64,000 nt of DNA from Blepharisma stoltei (taxonomy: Eukaryota; Ciliophora; Heterotrichea; Heterotrichida; Blepharismidae). The stretch covers positions 496,001 to 560,000 of the forward strand of contig CAJZBQ010000043.1 of the NCBI GenBank assembly GCA_914767885.1, written 5' to 3'. The number at the start of each line of letters is the position of its first letter. Position 1 is the first letter of the stretch. Positions 19,255 to 30,023 of the stretch are shown piece after piece. The position numbers and the translations under genes are program-made. The notes under the pieces are model-generated. The model did not search any database, was not told the origin of the DNA, and worked only from the letters and a program-made list of their open reading frames with translations.

Positions 19255-20493
19255 ATGTCGAAATTCTTGTCATTTTTGCAAAAAATCCCCAACATTATCG
19301 ATCAAGTCAACAAGCCAAAAGCTGATCAAGATTTAGTTCCAGTGTTTTCGTCTCAAGAAAGTATTTGTTAAGCAGATCTTCCTCCTGAAACGTTTTTTAT
19401 TACTCCAAGAATTGCAATAATTCCATATCCAACTCAAGATTATAGCAGTATCTTGGCCGGATATTTTAACACTCATTATGGGCGTAAGTATATGGTCTGG
19501 AATCTCAGCGAGCATCAGTATGAAACAGATATATTTGGCGGACAAGTTTTGGACTTTATATATGTTGGCTATCCAAATCCTCCTCTTGAAGTTATTTTCT
19601 CTATTTGCAATTCAATCAAAGCGTGGCTTGATACTGATGCAGAAAATATCGCTCTGATCCATTGCCAGGCAACTAAAGCCAGAAGCTTTATGATCCTTGC
19701 CTGCTATCTTGCCTGGAGCAGCTTTGACTACCAAAATCCAGAACAAGCGTTAGCTCATATATGCGAATTCACGAAAACTGAAAGAATTAACTTGCTTTTT
19801 CCAACACAAAGCCGATATTTATGATATTTTGATAGAATTCTGCAAGGCGAAAGAGTAATTAATAAGTAGCCAATCACCCATAAGGTTAAGCTGCAAAGAC
19901 TGATTATGAATGGAATTCCAATAATAGAGAAGCAAGGGTCTTGTGTGCGGCCTTATATCCAAATCTTTAAAGGCTCTAACATGATCTACTCAAGCATTAA
20001 GAAAGATGCCCCACCTCTATCATTTTTTGAGTCAGACATGTCAATTTCTTTTGATATTGATTTAGAAGCAGAAGGCGATATTTTAATCAGATGTCGGCAC
20101 CAAACAAAAGACAATAAAAGAATCACTATCTTTAGAGTCATGTTTCACACTGCCTTTGTAAGCGACATTCATATACGTTTTGCGAAGTCTGACTTGGATT
20201 TTGCAAATACTCATGAAGGGTTTGGAGACGATTTCATGCTTGATTTGTTTATCAGCGGCAGTGAGCCTGTAGAAGTTGAGCAGTCGCAGCAGCTGTGGAG
20301 ATATATTGAGAAAAGAAAGAAGCACAGGAGAAATTCGGAGAGGAAGGTAGATACGGAAGAGGAAGAAGAAAAAGTTGACCATGAGCTCATAGAGAAGTTC
20401 AAGGATAAGATTGAGGATAGCGGGGAAGAAGAGGGAGAGGAAGAAGACGATCTTGATGCATATTTCCAAAGTTTGGAGTCAAAAGGGAAATAA
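19255..20493 (+). CDS. PTEN/auxilin-type (tensin-like) phosphatase with C2 domain
   Basis: Three exons (19255-19360, 19376-19854, 19870-20493) encode 402 residues. The phosphatase region (about 35-215) has the family order IAIIPYP, VWNLSEHQY, the P-loop HCQATKARS and SQSRYL. It is followed by a C2-like beta domain (about 215-345) and a highly charged Glu/Lys tail. Cx5R is intact, but the usual Gly of the P-loop is Thr, so activity is uncertain; in auxilin/GAK the same domain binds lipids without catalysis. There is no kinase or J domain. Confidence 0.85.
19361..19375 (+). other. 15-nt intron (first) of the PTEN-like gene
   Basis: GTATTTGTTAAGCAG. It contains the in-frame TAA that otherwise ends the frame; splicing gives SSQENLPPETFF. 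Confidence 0.9.
19855..19869 (+). other. 15-nt intron (second) of the PTEN-like gene
   Basis: GTAATTAATAAGTAG. It removes two in-frame stops and gives LQGERPITHKVKL. Confidence 0.9.
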
Positions 20494-20707
20494 AGATACA
20501 TTGCCTAAAATTATTTTATAATTTGAGTGATAAAAGCATAATTCCGAAATTGAATGAGATTTTAGTAAAAAATATTAATTTGTTTAATATTCCAATTGTG
20601 AAACGATTTTAAGCGCATAGACTGATTTAGAATAAATTAATGTAACAAATATTAATAGTCAGTGAGAAAGAACGCAGTTAATTATTTAAATTTAAAATAA
20701 CCTGATT

Positions 20708-21734
20708 TTACTCTTTCTTATCTGGGAAAGATACATTATTCTTTTCATTTTCCAAGCCTCTTAGTGCTTCAGCTTGAATTTTCGACACAAACCTGCCTCT
20801 AATCCTTATTCTGTCATCGGCAACCCTTTTTCTGCACTCGTAGGAGATCTTTTTACTGAAATTTCTTTTTTTCCTCTTCTCCCAAAACTTTTGGAGTTTT
20901 AGGTGTCTTTCTTCAAGCGTCAGCGTCCCAATTTTAGCAGTGTTTGAATACATGATTTGAGGCTTATGCATAAATAAAATGGTATTCAGCTCTAGCGAAT
21001 TTGGCTCCACTAATTTTCTCTCCCTCAAGTAATTTATTTATGGGGTTGGGTTTTACCATGAGAACTTCTGCAGAGCAATAGTGACTTAACTCTGGGGATA
21101 ACCAGAGGAGCTGCTCCTCAATGCACTCAAGAGGCTCAGGTCTTTACCCCTCAGCACACCCGAGGAAGGTGACCCTTAGGCGTATAAAGCCGTGGCGGCA
21201 GTGAAGCCTATCGAAGCCGGAACGCTTTATTTGCCCGTGCCATGGTGAAGAATCAAAGCGGATCGATCCAGAGGTCCATGCGCCCGGCACGTGGACAAAT
21301 ATGGTGGCAGCTCTGGATAGTGGACGTAAAACGTTATAAATATTTAAGATTAAGATTAAGATTTGAGGCTTAGGCAAGAGCTGGTTTTCGTATTTTGTGC
21401 TCTCAGGTTTTTCTTTTGTTGAATTATCTGAATTCACTATTGGAAAAAACTCAAAAGGCTGTGTTATGAATCGCTGGATGTCTTGAGCGTCTGGGGGGAA
21501 CAGAGTAGGATCAAATGAAAAAAATACACTTGGATCGAACGGTTCTAGATCTGGACGTGGGGGAAACATTGCTTCCAGCATGTCTTCTCTTTTAGGGAAC
21601 TCGCCATTGTCTGTCTCAAAAGGAATGTTTGCCATAAAAAACTGCTGGAGATCTGGAAGGAACGGCTGACCATTTCCATCTGGATCGTTCAGATCTCTGT
21701 CGTTTAGGAATATATTTGGGTCAAACATTTCCAA
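20708..21734 (-). CDS. CCT-motif protein (copy 2), disrupted by a SINE-like element
   Basis: After removal of the 393-bp insertion and one 13-bp repeat the gene encodes 206 residues. The N-terminus is acidic and rich in Phe, Pro and Asp (FDPNIFLNDRDLNDPDG). The C-terminus carries the CCT motif (LQKFWEKRKKRNFSKKISYE, then CRKRVADDRIRIRGRFVS), about 60% like copy 1 by eye. The insertion falls at LLPKPQI and both repeat copies encode KPQI. Intact frame on both sides suggests a functional gene after excision. Confidence 0.8.
20967..21359 (+). mobile_element. SINE-like element (family S3), 393 bp, 13-bp target duplication
   Basis: It is flanked by GATTTGAGGCTTA (20954-20966 and 21360-21372). The 5' end is GCATAAATAAAATGGTATTC, the body contains GATAACCAGAGG and TGACCCTTAGGCG, and the tail is repeated TTAAGA. 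It matches the element at 57396. Confidence 0.92.
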
Positions 21735-22130
21735 TTTAATAGGATTATTATAATCAGAATCTGACTGTTTAATAAGAAATTCCGGATTTCATTTAACTGA
21801 TTTTATTTAATTTTAAAAGTTGAAAAAGACTAAAAAATAAAATCATACTTAATTATATCTATACATTGCTTAATAATTTGAATGCAAATTTTAGTAATAA
21901 AGCACACACATTTACATGATGCCGATGAGTTTTGTAACAAAGCAGATATAAATAAAGAAAAATGAGATTCAAGCCTATTTATCTCAATTAATTAGAATGC
22001 AAATATTTTTTTACTTTAGTAAGGGGTTATTGTCTTTTTAAGTTCTTCTATTATATTAAATATAAAAAATTTTACTGTCAATAATTAAATGCTTTTCCTC
22101 TTAATTTTAATTTTTAAATAATTATTATAA
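21735..22130. other. Intergenic, 396 bp, AT-rich
   Basis: A divergent promoter region between the CCT gene and MsrA. No further structure seen. Confidence 0.4.
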
Positions 22131-23401
22131 ATGCTACACGTAATCCTTCTTTTTATTTTAAAAGTTTCAGCTGATACAAGTCTTAAGTCAGAAACAACAT
22201 TAGAAGGACAGCAATATTGCTCATATCGTCCTAGGGCAGAAATTTTTGGACTTCTAAATGCAGAAAAAATAGAGCTTGAAAAAGGCAATGAATGTGTAAG
22301 CTGTGGATATCAGCAAGAATGCCAGAAATTAAAAGAAAAGTTAACAACTTTCCCATCCCCTGAAGATGCCTTAATTGGTAGAGACCGTGCTGTATCAATT
22401 TCTGACACTCATTACGTATTAGGAACAAAATTACTTGGCCCATTTCCTCCTGAAATGGAAGTAGCAATGTTCGGTTTAGGGTGCTTTTGGGGAGCTGAAA
22501 GGCTTTTTTGGAAACAGCCAGGTGTTTATTCAACACAGGCTGGATATGCAGGCGGATACACTCCAAATCCTAAATACGAAGAAGTTTGCTCAGGATATAC
22601 TGGGCACAATGAAGTAGTTAGGGTTGTCTATGATCCAAGGCAAATTTCATATAAAACGCTACTTAAGCTTTTTTGGGAAAGCCATGACCCAACACAAGGA
22701 ATGAGGCAAGGACTAGATCAAGGCACACAATATAGATCTATTCTCTATAGAGTTAATTTGGTATAAGTAATTTATGGTAAAAAGGCTACATTCTATAAAA
22801 ATGATGATTTTCATAAAGCATACTTCTTCAAAATTCAGCTCAGCAAGGCATATGATAATGGTTTACACACCTGAGCAAAGAGAAGTTGCAATGGAAAGCA
22901 GAAACATTTATCAAAGAGAATTGTTTAGCTCCCCTTCCCTGAGCGAGCAAAAAATTTTGATCTCTCACTAGTGAGAATATATTTTTAAAAAATATATAAT
23001 AAATTTTATAGTATTTTTTTTTAAAATTTAAAAAAAGTTCCTTTTCATAAAATAAGCAGTAAATGAGTTTAATATGCAAAATTTATGTCTTAAATGCAGT
23101 TTGTTTAAAATAAAACAGAATTAGCTGAGGTTTCTTAATAATAATTATCACTTATATATCGATATATTTGCTCGCTTACAGAGGGTAGTTTTTTTTTCCC
23201 AAAAAATAAAGGTTTTCAATGTTTTTGTTTGCTCACAGAGGGGAGTGCAAGGCATCTCTTGGAACAATAACTACAGAAATTCGTCCTGTATCCGAGTTTT
23301 ATTTAGCCGAGGAGTACCACCAACAATATCTAGCAAAAAATCCAGGTGGCTATTGTGGGCTTGGAGGAGTTGGAGTAAAAATGCCAAAGTCATTTGAGTA
23401 A
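22131..23401 (+). CDS. MSRA: Peptide methionine-S-sulfoxide reductase, secretory N-terminus
   Basis: About 277 residues after two IESs are removed. A signal-like hydrophobic start ([14 protein letters not shown]) and a Cys-containing extension precede the MsrA domain. The nucleophile is in [13 protein letters not shown]; further motifs are [32 protein letters not shown] and the C-terminal GYCGLGG with a recycling Cys. MsrA reduces methionine-S-sulfoxide in damaged proteins; the N-terminus suggests an endomembrane or secreted form. The second IES has TG instead of TA at its right end, and the gene needs one extra base there to stay in frame. Confidence 0.9.
22746..22865. other. TA-bounded IES, 118 bp, in MSRA
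   Basis: Excision at TA gives [15 protein letters not shown], matching the family pattern RSxIYxxxxEQ. Confidence 0.82.
22926..23247. mobile_element. Family-A-like IES in MSRA with a damaged right junction
   Basis: The left end is TAGCTCCCCTTCCCTGAGCG, the right end GCTCACAGAGGGGAGTG. The right flank lacks the expected A after T (TGC instead of TAGC). With that A, the protein would read [18 protein letters not shown]. Confidence 0.82.
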
Positions 23402-23443
23402 TATAAATATTTGCTGAAATTAATATTTTCTAATTTTATTATA

Positions 23444-24022
23444 ATGGATGAAAAGGTGCATTTTATCAAGCAAGGACTACCCAGCGAAATTGTTGATTTT
23501 TCTTTAAGATGCAGAAGACAAGCTTTGCTGCTTATAATTTTTTCTGTTATTTGCTTGATAATTACAATAGCAAATTTAATTACGATATCATTTCATACTT
23601 TGTATTCAGGGATTATTGAATTATTTACATGTCTTATTGGGGTTGCAGTTGGAATATTAGGACTTCGCGCAGCTCAATTTCAAAAGCTTTCTATTGTCAG
23701 AAGATATAAGTACTGCATAATTATTTATGCAATTTATTTTGTATTGAGTACAGTTGCTACAGGTCTCATTGAGTTCATATCATACTTGATGTCTTCAAAA
23801 GGTGCTGCTGAAGCTAGTATTATAGGGATAACTTTAAGTATCATTGTTTTGATATCATTACCAGTATGTTGGTGATGTTCAGTGAGCGCTATTATTTATG
23901 CAAGGAATTTAGAAAACTATGAAAGAAATCCTTATGACACTGGCGAGGTAATTGAAAAAGTATCAACAGATATTGGTGGGTCAAGCTTGAATCCTATAAG
24001 AGGATCGATGATAAACATATAA
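23444..24022 (+). CDS. Four-helix membrane protein, unrecognised
   Basis: 192 residues from the ATG at 23444 (MDEKVHFIKQGLP). There are four hydrophobic segments at about 27-50, 55-75, 90-110 and 130-155 with short loops, and a cytoplasmic tail rich in Asn, Asp and Ser. TGA near 23873 is Trp. The tetraspan topology resembles MARVEL or CD20-like proteins without clear motifs. An upstream in-frame ATG at 23411 overlaps the MSRA end region and is less likely. Confidence 0.65.
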
Positions 24023-24201
24023 TTAACTGTAATATTGATTAATGCAATTTATTAAGATATTGAGTTGCTTTACATCATTAATTAAGCTCAGGTTTGAGTT
24101 CTATTGATAAGAGCAGAAAATATTGCTCTCTTTGTACTTAGCAAGCTAATTTGTGCTCTTTCCTACTTAAATTTATGATAGCAAAATTAATATATATTTA
24201 A

Positions 24202-27200
24202 ATGGAAGAGGAAGAAGAAATAAAAACCAAAACTGAAAGCGAAGACGCCACAGGTATAAAGTTAAGACCGCTAACTAAATACGAAGAAGATATGATGCTA
24301 ACTCTCCTCCTTCATGAGTTAATAAAATCTTTTTACTTTAAAGACTTTGCTTTATAAAATTTAAATATTAAAAACAGTATATAATTTTTTGTCGTAAATG
24401 TGTAGGGCATCTAATTTTTAATTTATATAAACTTTTAAGGTTCCTAGATATAATAATATAAATAAAATATTATATAAAAAATTAGTTTATTTTCACTAGA
24501 TAGAAAGAGTAAGAGCTAGAATCAAACACAAACAAAATATCACCCACGAACAAAAATGCTGGGGCAAAACGTTTCAAGGATCCGCTTTCATTCCAAAGCC
24601 AGAAAAAATCCTTTTCGAAGATTTTGAAGTTGGCCAAACCTATACTCAAACAGTCATACTCACAAATGTTTCTTTTACATTCAACTCTTTTAAACTTCTG
24701 CCTTTAGACCCAGAAATCAAAGACTTTTTCAATATAGTTTTTACTCCTCCAGGCCGAATGTCAGCTGGGTTGACATGTCCTATTCAAATAACCTTCACCC
24801 CACAGATAAACTCAGACATAATTTCAGTTTTCCCAATCTTAAGTGAAACTGGCAGAATTGACATCCCTTTAGAATGTTTAAGCAAGAAAAGTGTAATTTC
24901 AGTCCAAAGCAATATTATTGATTTCGGTCAAGTCATTCTAGGTGAGCACTGCAATAGAACACTTGTAATAAAAAACGAAGGTGCGTTGGGTAGTGAATTT
25001 TCATTATTAGATAAAGATGGAGAAGCCATTCCTGTAGTTGCTGATCAAACAATGCTAGTAACTCAAGAATCTTCTATTTCACAAAGCCAAATTCTTGAAA
25101 GCTCGCCAACTTACGAAGAAGTCAATCCAGAAAGCTTATTTTCTATGCTAAAATTCCCGAGATCTGGGAAAGTTGATGGATACTCCACAACGACGATTCC
25201 ATTTAAATTTTCACCTGCAGACATAGGAGTTTATGAAGATACCATTATGATTGTATTCAAAAACAAAAAAACAAGTCCAATCATATTGACTGTGAGAGGA
25301 GAATGCATTGACGTCCCTATTTATGTAGAGCAAGAAGTATATGATTTCAAAGTTTGTGTATTAAATCATACGTATCGTGAAAAAATTGTTCTTACTCCCC
25401 TTCTTTTATATAGAGTAAGATTATTTTGCTTGCTCATGGGGTTAAATCTTAAAAATTTATATTAAAATTATGTATAATCTTCCTTTTTAAAATTTATATA
25501 TAATAAACTTTTTAATATATAAAAAAAAATTGTAAAATCATACCTGTATAAGAATTTCTTTCTTGCTCTTAAAGGGGCTATTTTCCTCAAGAGTAGGATT
25601 TTAACTCCCTATTAATTGGGCGATTTAGGAACAGAAGTGTGAATCCTATGAAAATTCAATTGACATTTCCAAAAGACGCTAAAGAGCATTTTGAATTTAG
25701 CCCTACCTTAGGATATATACAAGGATCAGATAAATTTGATATATGGGTTAAATTTAGACCTGATAATAATGCATATACAATGCTAGCTGCTTTTCAAGAA
25801 GCTCCTAATGCTTTTAATATCCCCATCAAAGTTACAGGAGCCAACCAAGTAATGCCAGTACCTTTTTCAATTCATGTAGAACTAACAAGTGATCTCATTA
25901 CAGTTGAGCCACCTTTATTGGATTTCGGTGATGTCTATGTACAAACTGCAGTAAGTATGAAATTTATTATGAAAAGCCACAGCGCGTTACCTCAAGAGTA
26001 TGCATTCGTTCGCTTGCCACAAACAATCTCAATACAGCCTTTTGATGGGTTTGGAACTTTACTTCCATTTGAAGAGCTCCAAATGACTGCCATTTATAGG
26101 CCAGCTCCTGTAAAAGCTGGGACTGAGCTTGGAAAAGATGCAAATGACTTCTACATAAGAGCTAAAACAGGCGACTTAACAGCAAGAGAGTTCAAAGTCT
26201 CATACTCCGCTAAACTTCAGTCCTGCCCAATTGCATTTTCTGCTTACAAAATTGATTTCCCAGGCCTCCCAGTAGGAGAGATGTCAGAATATATGATTTC
26301 TGTTACTAATTCATCCAGAAAACTACCATATGCAATTGAAATTATCCCTCCTCCAATAGATGTTGCTGGCCTGAAAATCACTCCTACTGTGATTCCAAGG
26401 CTTGCAACTGGGGATATGGGCAGAATTCTTATTAGATTTGATTCAGATTTTAGAGACCTTCAAAAGCGGGAAGATGCAGAAGAGTGGAATTTGGAAAAAG
26501 AGCTGTATAATATAGGAGGAAAAGTCTATGATTTTTATGTGGATGAGCCTGCTAAAAGAAGCCAGCATTATGAGTGGCTCATTCCTGTATATTTTAGGCC
26601 ACTTCTTCCTGATGGAGTGACTCGGCTGCATTATTTGCAGATGAAGACTGTTGTAATAAACAAAACACTGATCGCAGACCCAGAAGTGTTAGATTTTGGA
26701 GAAATTGCTGTTTCTTGCAGAAAAGTGGCAGAGTTTACGCTGCTTAATCAAGATACGCAGCCAGTCTCTTTATCAATGGATCCGCTTCCTCCATTTGGAG
26801 GGTTTACAGTCTTAAATGCTATGAGAGTAGTAGAGTCTGGCCAAAAGAAAGCAATAGTAGTTGAATTCGAGCCAATCAACCAGCAATATTTTGAGGAAAA
26901 ATTGACAATCAGGACTGGAAACTCTGCAGTCTCTATAGTGCTTAAAGGCAGAGGTGTCAGGCCAGAGCTCAAGCTCGACCCAGAAGATGGTTTGCTCAAT
27001 ATGGGAAATGCAATACCTGGTGATTTTGTCGAAAAAGCTTTTACTCTAAAAAATATCGTATCATTCCCATTTGAATTCATGCTCAAGAAGAGAATGGTTG
27101 GCGTACAAAATTATAACAGCTTACTCCCCCTCCGTGGGAGAACAAAAAAATTATGTTCGATCAAGCAGGGGTTAATTTTTTTTTTAAATTTAAAAAAATC

Positions 27201-28202
27201 AATTCACAAAATTGGAAAAAAAATATTATTTTAATTTGTTTAAAATTAAACAGAATTAGCTCGAGATTTCATTATACTAATAATCACTTATATATCAATT
27301 TTTTCGAAAAAAATTTTTGTTCACTCATGGAGGGTGGGTTTTGGCAAAAAATAGAGATATTTCCAATGGTTTTGTTCGCTCACAGAGGGGGGGAGTTAGT
27401 TAATTTTACGTTTATTCCACAGTATGGGAGAATAGAGCCAGGAAGCAGTTTGCAGGTCAAAGTTAAATTTAACCCTGACCACTCTTCAGAAAGGTATTAT
27501 GAACATATCCTTATTGATGTTCCAAATCAAATTGATCCAAAAGAAATTTATTTGGCTGGAAGTTGTTGGAGGAGATCTATGTATGTCAAGTACGATAAGC
27601 CATTTAGATGGCCTTCGTCCCAAGAATTAATAGAAGAGGAAAAAGAAGGCGCTTTAAACTTTTTGCAAAAATCAGCTGATAAGCCGCCAAGATTTGTCTT
27701 GACCTTTGTTAAAGATGCTCCTGGTCTTAGTCAAGAACTGCAGGAGCAAACCAGGCAAAGAAAAATAGTAGTTGGAAACTGCAAACTAAATAACTCAAAA
27801 AATGATAAGGCAGGGTCGTTTGAAATACTTATGCCAAAAGTGGATAATAATCTGTTTACATGTGATGTGGTAAAAGGAAATACTCCACCTGGCGCCGAAC
27901 AAAAAATCACCTTTACTTTTAATCCGCCACCTCCCGATCCATTACTTAACGAGTTAGTAGTTCTAACATCACCTTAAATTTTTTAAAAAAGTTATTTCAA
28001 ATTAATTAATAAATAAATTGTAAAAAGTATTTTATTAATAAATTATAAGGGTAATTATTTATCTAAGCAGGATGTAAGGGGAATTGGCCAATGGGTCGAA
28101 ATCTTAGTAGAAGGTAGGATTTTAGGAGGATTCCTCCCGCCAGGCATTCCAGAAAGCAGTCCTTTTGAAGTGCTATTAAGAGGCTACGTTCAGCAAATTT
28201 AA
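24202..28202 (+). CDS. ASH/MSP-domain ciliary protein, CFAP74-like
   Basis: After four IESs are removed, 1,056 residues in one frame. The protein is a string of immunoglobulin-like ASH/MSP beta domains, seen from repeated patterns such as ILFEDFEVGQT, NIIDFGQVILGEHC, LLDFGDVYVQT and VLDFGEIAVSC, each followed by a hydrophobic strand and a KFxPxxxG loop. Such domains occur in central-pair apparatus proteins (HYDIN, CFAP65, CFAP74). The size and the C-terminal RRSMYVKYDKPFRWPSSQE fit CFAP74 best. The start is ATG 24202 (MEEEEEIKT). Confidence 0.72.
24299..24502. other. IES 1 of the CFAP74-like gene, 202 bp
   Basis: The left end TAACTCTCCTCC resembles a family-A terminus. Joining TA to TA gives YEEDMMLERVRARIKH. 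Confidence 0.82.
25393..25627. other. IES 2 of the CFAP74-like gene, 233 bp
   Basis: Starts TTACTCCCC and ends TTA. Joining gives REKIVLRNRSVNPMKIQL, a normal ASH strand. Confidence 0.85.
27122..27398. mobile_element. IES 3 of the CFAP74-like gene, family A, 275 bp
   Basis: Flanked by TTA. The left terminus is CTCCCCCTCCGTGGG; the right has two CTCAnnGAGGG direct copies around AAAAATAGAGATA. Joining gives NYNSLVNFTFIPQ. Confidence 0.9.
27955..28076. other. IES 4 of the CFAP74-like gene, 117 or 120 bp
   Basis: AT-rich, with stops in frame. Two adjacent left TAs give equally good in-frame joins (NELRGIGQWVEI or NELVRGIGQWVEI). Confidence 0.75.
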
Positions 28203-28277
28203 CCTTAATTCTCTTATTTTGTCTTTATTTTTCTAAACTTTAAGTAAAATCAATCTGCAAACTTAAATAAATCCAAA

Positions 28278-28793
28278 ATGTCATCTTTGAGTTACACAGA
28301 GATGGTGGGTATGGAAATTAAAGTGATCACTACACTTGACGAAGAACACAAAGGGAGAATTTACACTATTGACGAAGATGCAAATGTAGTCATCCTTTAT
28401 AGAGGAAATGAAAATTCGAGAGATTATGTTTTTGTGAATACAGAATATATTAAAGATATAGTTGTGCTGGATAGAGAACGCCACAGGGTTGATACCGAAA
28501 TACCTTATATAGATGTCAATAGATTTCTTGAAGACATAAGCAGGCAAATGGAAAAAGACTCACAAAATGCAGGGCAAATAAATGAGTTGGCAAGTCCTGA
28601 AGGCCAGCAAATCTTCAACGAAATATCTAGGACGTATAAGTGTGACTGGGATGGAGTTAATATATACCTGGTTGACCTAGATGTTAAGATTTGTGCTCCA
28701 TATAGCAGTGAGAATGTTACAGGAAATCCAAGTGCTGTGCATAGAATTTCAAATGTGTTAATTCAAACAAGAAGAAAGCTAAATTTAGACTAA
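28278..28793 (+). CDS. LSM12: LSM12-like RNA-associated protein
   Basis: 171 residues. The N-terminal LSm fold (GMEIKVITTLDEEHKGRIY, NVVILYRG) is followed by the anticodon-binding-like AD domain (residues about 85-168: RVDTEIPYIDVNR, IFNEISRTYKCDWDGVNIYL, VKICAPY). The two-domain order and length match LSM12, which associates with ataxin-2 and polyadenylation factors. Intact. Confidence 0.87.
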   Translation: MSSLSYTEMVGMEIKVITTLDEEHKGRIYTIDEDANVVILYRGNENSRDYVFVNTEYIKDIVVLDRERHRVDTEIPYIDVNRFLEDISRQMEKDSQNAGQINELASPEGQQIFNEISRTYKCDWDGVNIYLVDLDVKICAPYSSENVTGNPSAVHRISNVLIQTRRKLNLD

Positions 28794-29090
28794 ATAAATC
28801 CATTTTGCAAAATTAGCATATGGGGATTTTATTAAGGTTTCATAAATTAACTCATAATAATTCTCTTTCATTCATTTTTCAAAGTAAATAAAATTTTTGG
28901 ATAAATCATAGAAAACTATCATGATTTGAGAAAATTTTGAATAAATACGAATGATCAAGATAGAACGAATTTGAAGAATTTATTTATTATTTAAAGCTGA
29001 AACTTAATTATTTTTTCTTGTTATTTTGGAGATTATGGCAGAAATATGAAATTCTGAATAATAATTTATTGACAGATTATTAAATAAAAA

Positions 29091-29888
29091 ATGTTTATGC
29101 ATAATATTAAAGGTGAAACAGTCAAAAATATTCAAAATAAAGACATAAGCAAGACAAAAGACACACATTCATTGCCTAAATTATCAACCGCAACCAAGCT
29201 AGAATACGTCCCAATAAAAATAATCTCTCATACTTCATCAGATGAAAATCAAATTACAGATAATTCTCAGCATTTATTAAAACTGCCTCACATGAGTCAT
29301 TATTCATCTCTAAAGCCATCTGGAAATAAAGAATATCTTTTCAAACTTAATAAAATAAAACTCCTTTCTAAGCTCGGCCCTTTAAAATCTAGGCAAAAAA
29401 TTTTTCGCAATTCTGACAGAAACCTTATGCTTCAGAACCAACCATCAGATCTTTCACATCCTTTTGAGTGCCTCAAAGGAGCTCAGAGTCCAATGTCTCC
29501 TAATAAATCGTTTCAAAAAATTGAGCCCGCTGAAAAAAGTCAAATCACAGGACAGTTGAGTCCGAAAACAATACCAATAAATTACGCGCTTGAAGAAAAA
29601 GATCTGAAACGCCAAAAATTGTCCATAGACCTTTCAGATGAAATAATTGGAGCTGGAGACAATGTAAATCCAAGTCCAAAACTTAGTTTAAATGAAAGAT
29701 TATCTATTATTACACCGAGAAAAGTATTGAAGCATTCAATTGGAAATAAAAAAATATTTTTTGGAGCTGATTTTAAAAATATGACGAGAAAGCCAAAAAT
29801 AAAACAAATCAGCAACTCAAGTATTTATAGCACGATTACTGGGTGGGAGAACTATAATAAAGATGATTCTTTATATCCAGATAGCTAA
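29091..29888 (+). CDS. Unrecognised Ser/Lys-rich, probably disordered protein
   Basis: 265 residues from ATG 29091 to TAA. Rich in Ser, Lys, Asn and Pro, with SPMSPNKS, SPKTIP and ITPRK as possible proline-directed phosphorylation sites. No fold or membrane segment visible. Codon use fits neighbouring genes. Confidence 0.6.
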   Translation: MFMHNIKGETVKNIQNKDISKTKDTHSLPKLSTATKLEYVPIKIISHTSSDENQITDNSQHLLKLPHMSHYSSLKPSGNKEYLFKLNKIKLLSKLGPLKSRQKIFRNSDRNLMLQNQPSDLSHPFECLKGAQSPMSPNKSFQKIEPAEKSQITGQLSPKTIPINYALEEKDLKRQKLSIDLSDEIIGAGDNVNPSPKLSLNERLSIITPRKVLKHSIGNKKIFFGADFKNMTRKPKIKQISNSSIYSTITGWENYNKDDSLYPDS

Positions 29889-30023
29889 AAGCTCGAATTT
29901 TTGCTTAATGCTATATAATTTGAATAATAATTTTTTTATTGAATATAAGCATTAGTAATCATCTATTATAAAAAGAAAAAACTCTAATAATTTGCGAAAA
30001 ATGTAAGTTAATTTACCATATAC

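Noticed and set aside
20083-20501. Minus-strand frames rich in Ser and Phe opposite the PTEN-like tail
   Set aside because: Complement of the Glu/Lys-rich plus-strand coding sequence.
27153-27400. Reading frame continuing through the family-A element in the CFAP74-like gene
   Set aside because: It only translates element sequence; the element's TTA-to-TTA removal gives a continuous ASH domain.
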